A DNA stretch of 64,000 nucleotides, taken from NCBI RefSeq assembly GCF_036850765.1, contig NC_089493.1:123448239-123512238 (forward strand), read 5' to 3'. Source of the DNA: Saccopteryx bilineata. Lineage: Eukaryota > Chordata > Mammalia > Chiroptera > Emballonuridae. How positions within the stretch are numbered: position 1 is the stretch's first letter; each line of letters begins with the position of its first letter. Below, piece after piece: positions 35,169-45,609 of this stretch. The notes under the pieces were generated by a model that was not told the origin of the DNA, searched no databases, and worked only from the letters and a program-made list of their open reading frames with translations. The position numbers and the translations under genes are program-made.

Positions 35169-35300
35169 TTTTTTTTTTTTTAAGTTACTGAACTCAAGTT
35201 TTATTCATCATAAATTTTATACAACTCCTCATCACTGTCAAACTCCCATCCATTAGCTTGTCCTCATCTGTGTCTGATGATGAATCACTGTCTTTTTTTT
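35169..35300 (-). pseudogene. Short retrocopied 3' end with its own poly(A)
   Basis: On the minus strand about 118 bp read gacagtgattcatcatcagacacagatgaggac..., then a region coding for an acidic tail (about SSSDTDEDKLMDG followed, after an apparent 1-base shift, by an acidic Asp/Glu run and a stop overlapping AATAAA), then about 18 bases and a poly(A) run (T-run 35169-35182). This looks like the end of a host mRNA. The parent gene was not recognised. It lies directly 3' of the L1-A poly(A). Confidence 0.5.
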
Positions 35301-38300
35301 TTTTTTTGAATAAATTTTTATTAATGGTAATGGGATGACATTAATAAATCAGGGTACATATATTCAAAGAAAACATGTCTAGGTTATTTTGTTATCAAAT
35401 TATGTTGCAAACCCCTCGCCCAAAGTCAGATTGTCCTCCGTCACCCTCTATCTAGTTCTCTGTGCCCCTCCCCCTCCCCCTAACTCTCTCCCTCCCTCCC
35501 TCCCATGTCCTCCCTCCCCCCCCCCACCCTTGGTAACCACCACACTCTTGTCCATGTCTCTTAGTCTCATTTTTATGTTCCACCAATGTATGGAATCATG
35601 TAGTTCTTGTTTTTTTCTGATTTGCTTATTTCACTCCTTATAATGTTATCAAGATCCCACCATTTTGCTGTAAATGATCTGATGTCATCATTTCTTATGG
35701 CTGAGTAGTATTCCATAGTGTATATGTGCCACATCTTCTTTATCCAGTCTTCTATTGAAGGGCTTTTTGGTTGTTTCCATGTCTTGGCCACTGTGAACAG
35801 TGCTGCAATGAACATGGGGCTACATGTGTCTTCACGTATCAATGTTTCTGAGGTTTTGGGGTATATACCCAGTAGAGGGATTGCTGGGTCATAAGGTAGT
35901 TCTATTTGCAGTTTTTTGAGGAACCACCATACTTTCCTCCATAATGGTTGTACTACTTTACAGTCCCACCAACAGTGAATGAGGATTCCTTTTTCTCCAC
36001 AGCCTCTCCAACATTTGCTATTACCCGTCTTGTTGATAATAGCTAATCTAACAGGAGTGAAGTGGTATCTCATTGTAGTTTTGATTTGCATTTCTCTAAT
36101 AACTAATGAAGCTGAGCATCTTTTCATATATCTGTTGGCCATTTGTATCTCTTCCTGGGAGAAGTGTCTGTTCATGTCCTCTTCCCATTTTTTTATTGGA
36201 TTGTTTGTTTGTTTGTTGATGAGTTTTATGAGTTCTTTGTAAATTTTGGATATTAGACCCTTATTTGAGCTGTCATTTGAAAATATCAGTTCCCATATAG
36301 TTGGCTGTCTGTTTATTTTGATATCAGTTTCTCTTGCTGAGCAAAAACTTTTAATTCTGATGTAGTCCCATTCATTTATCTTTGCCTTCACTTCTCTTGC
36401 CATTGGAGTCAAGTTCATAAAATGTTCTTTAAAACCCAGGTCCATGATTTTAGTACCTATGTCTTCTTCTATGTACTTTATTGTTTCAGGTCTTATATTT
36501 AGGTCTTTGATCCATTTTGAATTAATTTTAGTACACGGGGACAGGCTGTAGTCGAGTTTCATTCTTTTGAATGTGGCTTTCCAGTTTTCCCAACACCATT
36601 TGTTGAAGAGGCTTTCTTTTCTCCATTGTGTGTTGTTGGCCCCTTTATCAAAGATTATTTGACCATATATATGTGGTTTTATTTCTGGGCTTTCTATTCT
36701 GTTCCATTGGTCTCAGTGTCTATTTTTCTGCCAATACCATGCTGTTTTGATTATCGTGGCCCTATAATATAGTTTAAAGTCAGGTATTGTAATGCCCCCA
36801 GCTTCATTCTTTTTCCTTAGGATTGTTTTGGCTATTCGGGGTTTTTTATAGTTCCATATAAATCTGATGATTTTTTGTTCCATTTCTTTAAAAAATCTCA
36901 TAGGGATTTTGATGGGAATTGCATTAAATTTGTATATTGCTTTGGGTAATATGGCCATTTTGATTATATTTATTCTTCCTATCCAAGAACAAGGAATATT
37001 TTTCCATCTCATTGTATCTTTTTCGATTTCCCTTAACAATGCTTTGTAATTTTCATTATATAGGTCCTTTACGTTCTTTGTTATGTTTATTCCTAGGTAT
37101 TTTATTTTTTTTGTTGCAATCGTGAAGGGGATTATTTTTTTGAGTTCATTTTCTAATATTTCATTGTTGGCATATAGAAAGGCTATGGACTTTTGTATGT
37201 TAATTTTGTATCCTGCGACCTTACTGTATTGGTTTATTGTTTCTAATAATCTTTTTGTGGAGTCCTTCGGGTTTTCGATGTATAGGATCATATCATCAGC
37301 AAAAAGTGATACCTTTACTTCTTCTTTTCCGATATGGATGCCTTTTATTTCTTTGTCATGTCTGATTGCTCTGGCCAGAACTTCTAGCACCACGTTGAAT
37401 AAGAGTGGAGAGAGTGGACAACCCTGTCTTGTTCCTGATTTAAGATAGAAAGTCCTCAGTTTTATGCCGTTTAATAGGATGTTGGCTGATGGTTTATCAT
37501 ATATGGCCTTTATCATGTTGAGATATTTTCCTTCTATACCCATTTTGTTGAGAGTCTTAAACATAAAATTGTGTTGTATTTTATCAAAAGCCTTTTCTGC
37601 ATCTATTGATAAGATCATGTGGTTTTTGTTCTTTGTTTTGTTGATATGGTGTATTACGTTAACCGTTTTGCGTATGTTGAACCATCCTTGAGATTCTGGG
37701 ATGAATCCCACTTAATCATGATGTATTATTTTTTTAATATGTTGTTGTATTCGGTTTGCCAGTATTTTGTTTAGTATTTTAGCATCTGTATTCATTAGAG
37801 ATATTGGTCTGTAGTTTTCTTTCTTTGTGCAATCCTTGCCAGGTTTTGGTATGAGGGTTATGTTGGCCTCATAAAATGTGTTTGGAAGTATTGCTTCTTC
37901 TTCAATTTTTTGGAAGACTTTGAGTAGAATAGGAACCAAGTCTTCTTTGAATGTTTGATAGAATTCACTAGTATAACCGTCTGGGCCTGGACTTTTATTT
38001 TTGGGGAGGTTTTTAATGGTTTTTTCTATTTCCTCCCAGCTGATTGGTCTCTCTAGGCTTTCTGCTTCTTCATGACTCAGTCTAGGAAGGTTGTATTGTT
38101 CTAGGAATTTATCCATTTCTTCTAGATTGTTGTATTTGGTGGCATATAATTTTTCATAGTATTCTACAATAATTCTTTGTATTTCTATGATGTCTGTGGT
38201 GATCTCTCCTCTTTCATTTTGGATTTTATTTATTTGAGTCCTGTGTCTTTTTTCCTTGGTGAGTCTTGCCAAGGGTTTGTCAATTTTGTTGATCTTTTCA

Positions 38301-38524
38301 AAGAACCAGCTCCTTGTTTTATTGATTTTTTCTATAGTTTTTCTGTTCTCTATTTCATTTATTTCTGCTCTGATTTTTATTATCTCCTTTCTTCGGCTGG
38401 TTTTGGGTTGTCTTTGTTCTTCTTTTTCTAGTTCCTTAAGGTGTGAAGTTAAGTGGTTTACTTCGGCTCTCTCTTGTTTGTTTATATAGGCCTGAAGTGA
38501 TATGAACTTTCCTCTTATTACTGC
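35301..38524 (-). mobile_element. L1-A: 5'-truncated L1
   Basis: Minus strand, from its poly(A) (T-run about 35297-35310) through the 3' UTR (35311-35572) into ORF2, truncated at about 38524. Closely similar to L1-B throughout (compare 36590-38480 with 39830-41730). Its 5' end abuts the patterned T-tract of L1-B. Confidence 0.92.
35573..38520 (-). pseudogene. L1-A ORF2 (partial)
   Basis: L1 ORF2 without its endonuclease. Open pieces 37712-38272, 36713-37711 and 35573-36562 are all in the same frame, separated only by nonsense codons at 37712-37714 (HHD then stop) and 36713-36715 (a TGA after KNRH). The reverse transcriptase domain is visible, including [15 protein letters not shown] near 37270-37320 with the FADD active-site core. 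Nonfunctional by truncation and stops. Confidence 0.92.
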
Positions 38525-38590
38525 TTTTTTTTTTTTTCTTTTTTTTTTTTTCTTTTTTTTTTTTTCTTTTTTTTTTTTTTCTTTTATAAT
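38525..38590 (-). repeat. Patterned poly(A) tail of L1-B
   Basis: On the plus strand, runs of 12-14 T separated by single C, repeated about four times, a regular ~14-bp array. It belongs to the L1-B tail and adjoins the 5' break of L1-A. Confidence 0.85.
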
Positions 38591-38822
38591 TTTATTTTTT
38601 TAATGGGGTGACATCAATAAATCAGGATACATATATTCAAAGATAACAAGTCCAGGTTATCTTGTCGTTCAATTATGTTGCATACCCACCACCCAAAGTC
38701 AGATTGTCCTCTGTCACCTTCTATCTTGTTTTCTTTGTGCCCCTCCCACCCCCTATCCCTCTCCCATTCCCCCCTCCCCCCCGTAACCACCACACTCTTA
38801 TCAATGTCTCTTAGTTTCACTA

Positions 38823-41800
38823 TTATGTCCCACCTACGTATGGAATAATACAGTTCCTGTTTTTTTCTGATTTACTTATTTCGCTTCGTATCATGTTATC
38901 AAGATCCCACCATTTTGCTGTAAATGTTCCGATGTCATCATTTCTTATGGCTGAGTAGTATTCCATAGTGTATATGTGCCACATCTTCTTTATCCAGTCA
39001 TCTATTGATGGGCTTTTTGGTTGTTTCCATGTCCTGGCCACTGTGAACAATGCTGCAATAAACATGGGGCTGCATGTGTCTTTACGTATCAATGTTTCTG
39101 AGTTTTGGGGATATATACCCAGTAGAGGGATTGCTGGGTCATAAGGTAGTTCTATTTGCAGTTTTTTGAGGAACCACCATACTTTCTTCCATAATGGTTG
39201 TACTACTTTACATTCCCACCAACAGTGTATGAGGGTTCCTTTTTCTCCACAGCCTCTCCAACATTTGCTATTACCTGACTTGCTAATAACAGCTAATCGA
39301 ACAGGTGTGAGGTGGTATCTCATTGCCGTTTTGATTTGCATTTCTCTAATAGCTAAAGAAGACGAGCATCTTTTCATATATCTGTTGGCCATTTGTATTT
39401 CTTCCTGGGAGAAGTGTCTATTCATATCCTCTTCCCATTTTTTTATTGGATTGTTTGTTTGTTTGTTGTTGAGTTTTATGAGTTCTTTGTATATTTTGGA
39501 TATTAGGCCCTTATCTGAGCTGTTGTTTGAAAATATCATTTCCCATTTAGTTGGCTTTCTGTTTATTTTGTTATCAGTTTCCCTTGCTGAGCAAAAACTT
39601 CTTAGTCTGATGTAGTCCCATTCATTAATTTTTGCCTTCACTTCTCTTGCCATTGGAGTCAAATTCATAAAATGCTCTTTAAAACCCAGGTCCATGAGTT
39701 GAGTACCTATGTCTTCTTCTATGTACTTAATTGTTTCAGGTCTTATGTTTAGATCTTTGATCCATTTTGAGTTAATTTTTGTACAGGGGGAGAGACTGTA
39801 GTCCAGTTTCATTCTTTTGCATGTGGCTTTCCAGTTTTCCCAGCACCATTTATTGAAGAGGCTTTCTTTTCTCCATTGTGTGTTGTTGGCCCCTTTATCA
39901 AAAATTATTTGACTATATATATGTGGTTTTATTTCTGGACTTTCTATTCTGTTCCATTGGTCTGAGTGTCTATTTTTCTGCCAATACCATGCTGTTTTGA
40001 TTGTCGTGGCCCTATAATAGAGTTTGAAGTCAGGTATTGTTATGCCCCCAGCTTCATTCTTTTTCTTTAGGATTGCTTTGGCTATTCGGGGTTTTTTATA
40101 GTTCCATATAAATCTGATGATTTTTTGCTCTATTTCTTTAAAAAATGTCATTGGAATTTTGATGGGAATTGCATTAAATTTGTATATTGCTTTGGGTAAT
40201 ATAGCCATCTTGATTATATTTATTCTTCCTAGCCAAGAACAAGGTATATTCTTCCATCTCATTATATCTTTTTCAATTTCCCTTAACAATGGTTTATAGT
40301 TTTCATTATATAAGTCCTTTACATTCTTTGTTATGTTTATTCCTAAGTATTTTATTTTTTTTGTTGCAATCGTGAAGGGGATTATTCTTTTGAGTTCCTT
40401 CTCAGTTGTTTCATTGTTGGCATATAGAAAGGCTATTGACTTCTGTATGTTAATTTTGTATCCTGCGACCTTACTGTATTGGCTTATTGTTTCTAGTAGT
40501 CTTTTTGTGGATTCTTTGGGGTTTTCGATGTATAGGATCATATCATCTGCAAAAAGTGATACCTTTACTTCTTCTTTTCCAATATGGATGCCTTTTATTT
40601 CTTTGTCTTGTCTGATTGCTGTGGCGAGAACCTCTAGTACCACATTAAATAAGAGTGGAGAGAGTGGACAACCCTGTCTTGTTCCTGATTTAAGGGGGAA
40701 AGCCTTCAGTTTAGTGCCATTTAATATGATGTTAGCTGATGGTTTATCATATATGGCCTTTATCATGTTGAGATATTTTCCTTCTATACCCATTTTGTTG
40801 AGAGTCTTAAACATAAAATTGTGTTGTATTTTATCGAAAGCCTTTTCTGCGTCTATTGATAAGATCATGTGGTTTTTGTTCTTTGTTTTGTTGATATGGT
40901 GTATTACATTAACCGTTTTACGTATGTTGAACCATCCTTGAGATTCTGGGATGAATCCCACTTGATCATGATGTATTATTTTTTTAATATGTTGTTGTAT
41001 TCGATTTGCTAGTATTTTGTTTAGTATTTTAGCATCTGTATTCATTAGAGATATTGGTCTGTAGTTTTCTTTTTTTGTGCCATCCTTGCCTGGTTTTGGT
41101 ATGAGGGTTATGTTGGCCTCATAAAATGTGTTTGGAAGTATTGCTTCTTCTTCAATTTTTTGGAAGACTTTGAGTAGAATAGGAACCAAGTCTTCTTTGA
41201 ATGTTTGATAAAATTCGCTGGTATAGCCATCAGGGCCTGGACTTTTATTTTTGGGGAGGTTTTTAATGGTTTTTTCTATTTCTTCTCTACTGATAGGTCT
41301 GTTTAGGCTTTCTGCTTCTTCTTGACTCAGTCTAGGAAGGTTGTATTTTTCTAGAAATTTATCCATTTCTTCTAGGTTGTTGAATTTAGTGGCATAAAGT
41401 TTTTCATAGTATTCTACAATAATTCTTTGTATATCTACGGTGTCCGTGGTGATTTCTCCTCTTTCATTTTGTATTTTGTTTATATGAGTTCTTTCTCTTT
41501 TTTCCTTGGTAAGTCTTGCCAAGGGTTTGTCAATTTTGTTGATCTTTTCAAAGAACCAGCTCCTTGTTCTATTAATTTTTTCTATAGTTTTTCTGTTCTC
41601 TAATTCATTTATTTCTGCTCTGATTTTTATTATCTCCTTTCTTCGGCTGGTTTTGGGTTGTCTTTGTTCTTCTTTTTCTAGTTCCTTAAGGTGGGAAGTT
41701 AAGTGGTTCACTTGGGCTCTCTCTTGTTTGTTCATATATGCCTGAAGCGATATGAACTTCCCTCTTATCACTGCTTTTGCTGCATCCCATAGATTTTGAT

Positions 41801-42650
41801 ATGTCGTATTGTCATTTTCATTAGTCTGTATATATCTTTTGATCTCTGCACTTATTTCTTCTTTGACCCATTCATTTTTGAAAAGTATGTTGTTTAGTTT
41901 CCACATTTTTGTGGGATTTTTTTCCTCTTTTTTGCAGTTGAATTCTAGTTTCAAGGCTTTATGATCAGAAAATATGCTTGGTACAAATTCAATTTATCTG
42001 AATTTGCTGATATTGTTTTTGTGGCCCAACATATGGTCAATTCTTGAGAATGATCCATGTACACTGGAGAAAAATGTATACTCAGTCACTTTGGGATGAA
42101 ATGTCCTGTAGATGTCTATCATATCCAGGTGCTCTAGTGTTTTGTTTAAGGCCATTATGTCTTTGTTGATTCTCTGTTTGGATGACCGATCTAGAGCCGT
42201 CAGCGGTGTATTGAGGTCTCCAAGTATGATTGTATTTTTGTCAGTTTTTGTTTTAAGATCAATAAGTAGCTGTCTTATATATTTTGGTGCTCCTTGGTTT
42301 GTTGCATATATATTAAGAATTGTTATGTCTTCTTGATTCAGTGTCCCCTTAGCCATTATGAAATGGCCATTTTTGTCTCTGAGTACTTTTCCTGTCTTGT
42401 AGTCAGCATTATCCGATATGAGTATTGCTACAACTGCTTTTTTTTTGATGTTATTTGCTTGGAGTATTGTTTTTCAGCCTTTCACTTTGAATTTGTTTTT
42501 ATCCTTGTTACTTAGATGAGTTTCCTGTAGGCAGCATACAGTTGGATTTTCTTTTTTAATCCATTCTGCTACTCTGTGCCTTTTTATTGGTGAGTTTAAT
42601 CCATTTACATTTAGTGTAATTATTGATACTTGTGAGTTCCCTATTGCCAT
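38823..42650 (-). pseudogene. L1-B ORF2, full length with two stops
   Basis: ORF2p is the endonuclease/reverse transcriptase that carries out target-primed reverse transcription. From the ATG at 42648-42650 to the stop at 38823 there are 1,276 codons, the expected L1 ORF2 size, with no frameshift seen. Two in-frame nonsense codons occur: TGA at about 42474-42476 (codon 59, after KVKG) and TAA at about 41994-41996 (after NISKFR). Downstream of these, 1,043 codons are open (38823-41954). Visible parts: endonuclease N-terminus ([14 protein letters not shown] start, GDLNTPL near 42210-42240, SRIDHMLGH near 42020-42060), RT with FADD, and the C-terminal Cys motif [18 protein letters not shown]. 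Confidence 0.93.
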
Positions 42651-42976
42651 TTTATATCTTGCTTTCTGTTAGTTTTGTGTCTTGTTTGATCCTTCTCTTT
42701 CGTTTTTCTATCTTTTGTTTTTATTTGGTTGTATTCCATACATCTTTCCTCTGTTGCTATCTTTTTTATCTCATGTGCTTCTGTGGTGGTTTTTTCAATG
42801 GTGGTTACCTTTGAGTAATGAAAAGGGTCCCTACCCTGTTCGTTGTAGCGAACTATTTTGTGAGTACTTTTGCACTCCATCGTCCTTTGCTACTGTTAAT
42901 CTCCGTCTTCTCCCCCTCTTTCTTTTTGTTGTTGTCACAGTTTAAATTTGGTTTTATTGTGTTCTTCTTGGAGCTT

Positions 42977-43731
42977 TTACTTGTGGCTCTGTTTTTTTTT
43001 GTTCTTTGTATCTGATTGGAGAACCCCCTTTAGTAATTCCTGGAGTGGGGGTTTTCTGATGATAAATTCCCTCATCTTTTCTGTATCTGTGAATGTTTTT
43101 ATTTCTCCTTCGTATTTGAAGGATAGCTTTGATGGGTATAGTATTCGTGGCTGAAAGTTCCTCTCTTTCAGGACTTTAAATATTGGGGTCCACTCTCTTC
43201 TAGCTTGTAGAGTTTCTGCTGAGAAATCTGATGATAATCTAATGGGCCTTCCTTTATATGTTGTATTCTTCTTTTCCCTGGCTGCCTTGAGAATTTTTTC
43301 TTTGCTGTTGGTTTGTGTCAATTTCATTATGATATGCCTTGGAGTAGGTTTGTTGGGGTTAAGAAAACTTGGAGTTCTGTTTGCTTCTTGAACTTGAGGC
43401 TTTAGTTCTTTCCACAGGCTTGGGAAGTTCTCATCAATTATTTGTTTAAGTATGTTCTCCATTCCATTTTCTCTCTCTTCTCCCTCTGATATACCTATTA
43501 TTCTTATGTTATTCTTTTGATGGAGTCAGATAATTCTTGTAGGGCTATCTCATTTTTTTTAATTTTTGAGTCTCTTTCTTCTTCTCTCTGTTGTGCCTCA
43601 AGTTGCTTGTCTTCTATTTCACTAATCCTCTCTTCTATCTGACCTGTTCTATTAGCTAAGCTTGTTACTTCATTTTTCAGCTCGTGAATTGAGTTTTTCA
43701 TCTCTGTTTGATTTGTTTTTATAGTTTCCAT
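42977..43731 (-). pseudogene. L1-B ORF1, frameshifted and gap-truncated
   Basis: ORF1p is the L1 RNA-binding chaperone. The N-terminal open part (43504-43731) is a coiled coil rich in Glu, Lys and Leu. The C-terminal part (42977-43462) holds the RRM/CTD with RREWTPIFKVLKERN. The two lie in different frames: a single A appears missing near 43515, creating an early stop after SIKRIT. Upstream codons run into the N-gap. Confidence 0.88.
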
Positions 43732-43831
43732 NNNNNNNNNNNNNNNNNNNNNNNNNNNNNNNNNNNNNNNNNNNNNNNNNNNNNNNNNNNNNNNNNNNNN
43801 NNNNNNNNNNNNNNNNNNNNNNNNNNNNNNN
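43732..43831. other. Assembly gap of 100 N
   Basis: Exactly 100 unknown bases, a standard placeholder length, so the true distance is unknown. It falls inside L1-B. Confidence 0.99.
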
Positions 43832-44128
43832 GTGCCTCATTCTTGATTCAGAATCAGAAGTTATAATAAAATGAGTCATTTTAATACAAATTTTAGTAAC
43901 CTGGCCTTCCTGGGTGTTCATAGTTAGTTATTCACTCACTTGAGGCATATCTAAGAAAGCTCAGAAGAACCCCTCACAGCAGCCTTACCTACCTGGCTTC
44001 CCACAGAGTTTAAAGCTTAAGCTCTGCTCCCTATCCAAGATGACAAAGAGTTCCAGAGATGGAAAAAGCTCATATCTGTAAATCATGTGACCCTCTATAT
44101 GAAGTTTATCTTATTTAAACCCTAGTCA
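43832..44128. other. Anonymous flank left of the composite insertion
   Basis: No L1 or other repeat recognised. Together with 53393 onward it would form the pre-insertion site. Confidence 0.5.
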
Positions 44129-44145
44129 AGGTTTTGAGAGCTTTT

Positions 44146-44577
44146 TTTTATAAATAAATTTTTATTTTAATGGGGTGACATCAATAAATCAGGGTACATA
44201 TATTCAAAGAAAACATTTCCAGGTTACCTTGTCATTTAGTTCTGTTGCATACCCACCACCCGAAGAGAGATCATCCTTCGTCACCCTCTATTCAGTTTTA
44301 TCTGTACCCCTTCCCCTCCCCCTCTCCCTCATTCCCTCCCCCCACCCCCCGTAACCACCACACTCCTATCCATGTCTCTCAGTCTCACTTTTATGTCCCA
44401 CCAATGTATGGAATCCTGCACTTCTTGTTTTTTTTCTGATTCACTTATTTCACTCTGCATAATGTTATTAAGATTCCACCATTCTGCTGTAAGTGATCCG
44501 ATGTCATCATTTCTTCTAGCTGAATAGTATACCATGGTGTATATATGTGCCCCATCTTCTTTATCCAGTCTTCTACT
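44146..44577 (-). mobile_element. Younger-lineage L1 tail
   Basis: Minus strand: 3' UTR and last ~80 codons of ORF2, matching L1-A and L1-B (tgtcccaccaatgtatggaatcctgc..., ttatccagtcttct). It is truncated at about 44577, where class I-like ERV sequence begins. It is a different subfamily from L1-C at 47215-47400, so it is not simply the missing tail of L1-C. Confidence 0.88.
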
Positions 44578-44579
44578 TT

Positions 44580-45605
44580 TTTTACAGTGATTAAAAGCCT
44601 TTGAGCAAACTCTTGGCCAATACAGCAAGAATCCATAAAAGAGTAGTGTCCTTAACATGTTCACCAAGTCCAAGTTGGCTCCATCACCATGCCAAATCCC
44701 TGAAAAATGCAACCCAACCCCAGTTCAGTCTCTTAGGAACTGTCACAGGGAGCAGGAGTCCAGGAAAAGTCCACATCCAGGAAAAGTCTGCATGGCATTG
44801 GAATTGTTGTCACAATTCTATACATTGTAGCTTATGTCCAAGTCCCAATGACCACTGCTTCTAGCTGGTAATGATTCAGGTAGACTGGAAAAGCCATTTG
44901 CAGCATGCGTGGATATGGAGCTTCTGTTCTCCTCTGCCTGGAGAGATGAGACCAGGTTGCTTTTCCCTGGAGCTCTGCGACTGTGGCTTGGTAAAGAGAA
45001 CCTTGGGATACACTAAGCTGGGTGGCAAAGGTAGATTCATAATAGAAGTTGGCAAAAGGGGGAAAGAGAGCTCTAAATTAGGAGTAGGTCCCAGCCTGAA
45101 ATATGAGTGGGGCATTGAGGTAGGAGGGATAAGGGAAACACTATATATTAAGCAAAGCAGCAGAAAATAGGACTATCAACACCCACAACAGAGATCTTTG
45201 AGGGAAGAATAAAAAACCTGACTATTCAGGCAAAGCATAGTTAAGTGGCCTTTGTGTAAATGAGATCAGTTTACCTACTTCTTGGAAGAAATACCCTAGG
45301 CTCGTCCACAGTGTAGTAGATGGGGCCGACGGCCCTGGGCACCTTCAGCCTTCAGTGGCAAACCCCAGCCTTCTGGGCAAGGTTAGGTCATAGGTGGCTG
45401 GAGCAGGGCTGGAAGAGACTGAACCCTCCCTTAGAGGAGCAAGGGGGAAACCTACCTTCCAGTGTCCCTGTTTCCTCACAGCAGAGGCATGTAAGCCTGG
45501 CAGGCTTTAGCTCAATGACCTTCCTTTCCACTATTGAAGCAGGACCCAGATGGCATCCTATGAGACCCCTTTGGGGCATTGGAGCCTTAAAGGGTGTATC
45601 CTAAA
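44580..45605 (-). pseudogene. Class I-like ERV gag-pro fragment
   Basis: A nucleocapsid-type zinc knuckle, C-X2-C-X4-H-X4-C in spacing, is readable near 45495-45535, with the second Cys changed to Ser and a stop inside. About 200 bp further on (minus-strand sense) a TVDEPRVFL block near 45275-45310 resembles the start of a gammaretrovirus-type protease. The expected protease active site just after it is disrupted. No intact frame. The segment 44580-45200 is presumed to continue it but is too decayed to read. It is unusual that gag lies downstream of integrase. Confidence 0.45.
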
Positions 45606-45609
45606 AGCT

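Larger units (their letters stand above)
38591..43731 (-). mobile_element. L1-B: near-complete L1, cut by an assembly gap
   Basis: Minus strand: 3' UTR 38591-38822, ORF2 38823-42650, an inter-ORF stretch, then ORF1 from about 42977 to the N-gap at 43732. The 5' UTR and the start of ORF1 are hidden by or lost at the gap. The 5' target duplication cannot be checked. Confidence 0.93.

Noticed and set aside
35389..35643. Proline-rich plus-strand frame
   Set aside because: It is the antisense of the purine-rich L1 3' UTR; similar pyrimidine tracts occur at 38740-38790, 44310-44355 and 47140-47170.
39166..39615. A 149-codon plus-strand frame, and its counterpart at 31491-31940 on the minus strand
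   Set aside because: Both are antisense of the L1 ORF2 C-terminal domain; their repetition follows the L1 copies.
40333..40941. A 202-codon plus-strand frame rich in Ile, Leu and Phe, like a membrane protein
   Set aside because: It is the antisense of the L1-B ORF2 RT domain. Antisense of Lys/Asn-rich ORF2 gives hydrophobic frames; the same frame recurs opposite L1-A (37083-37448).
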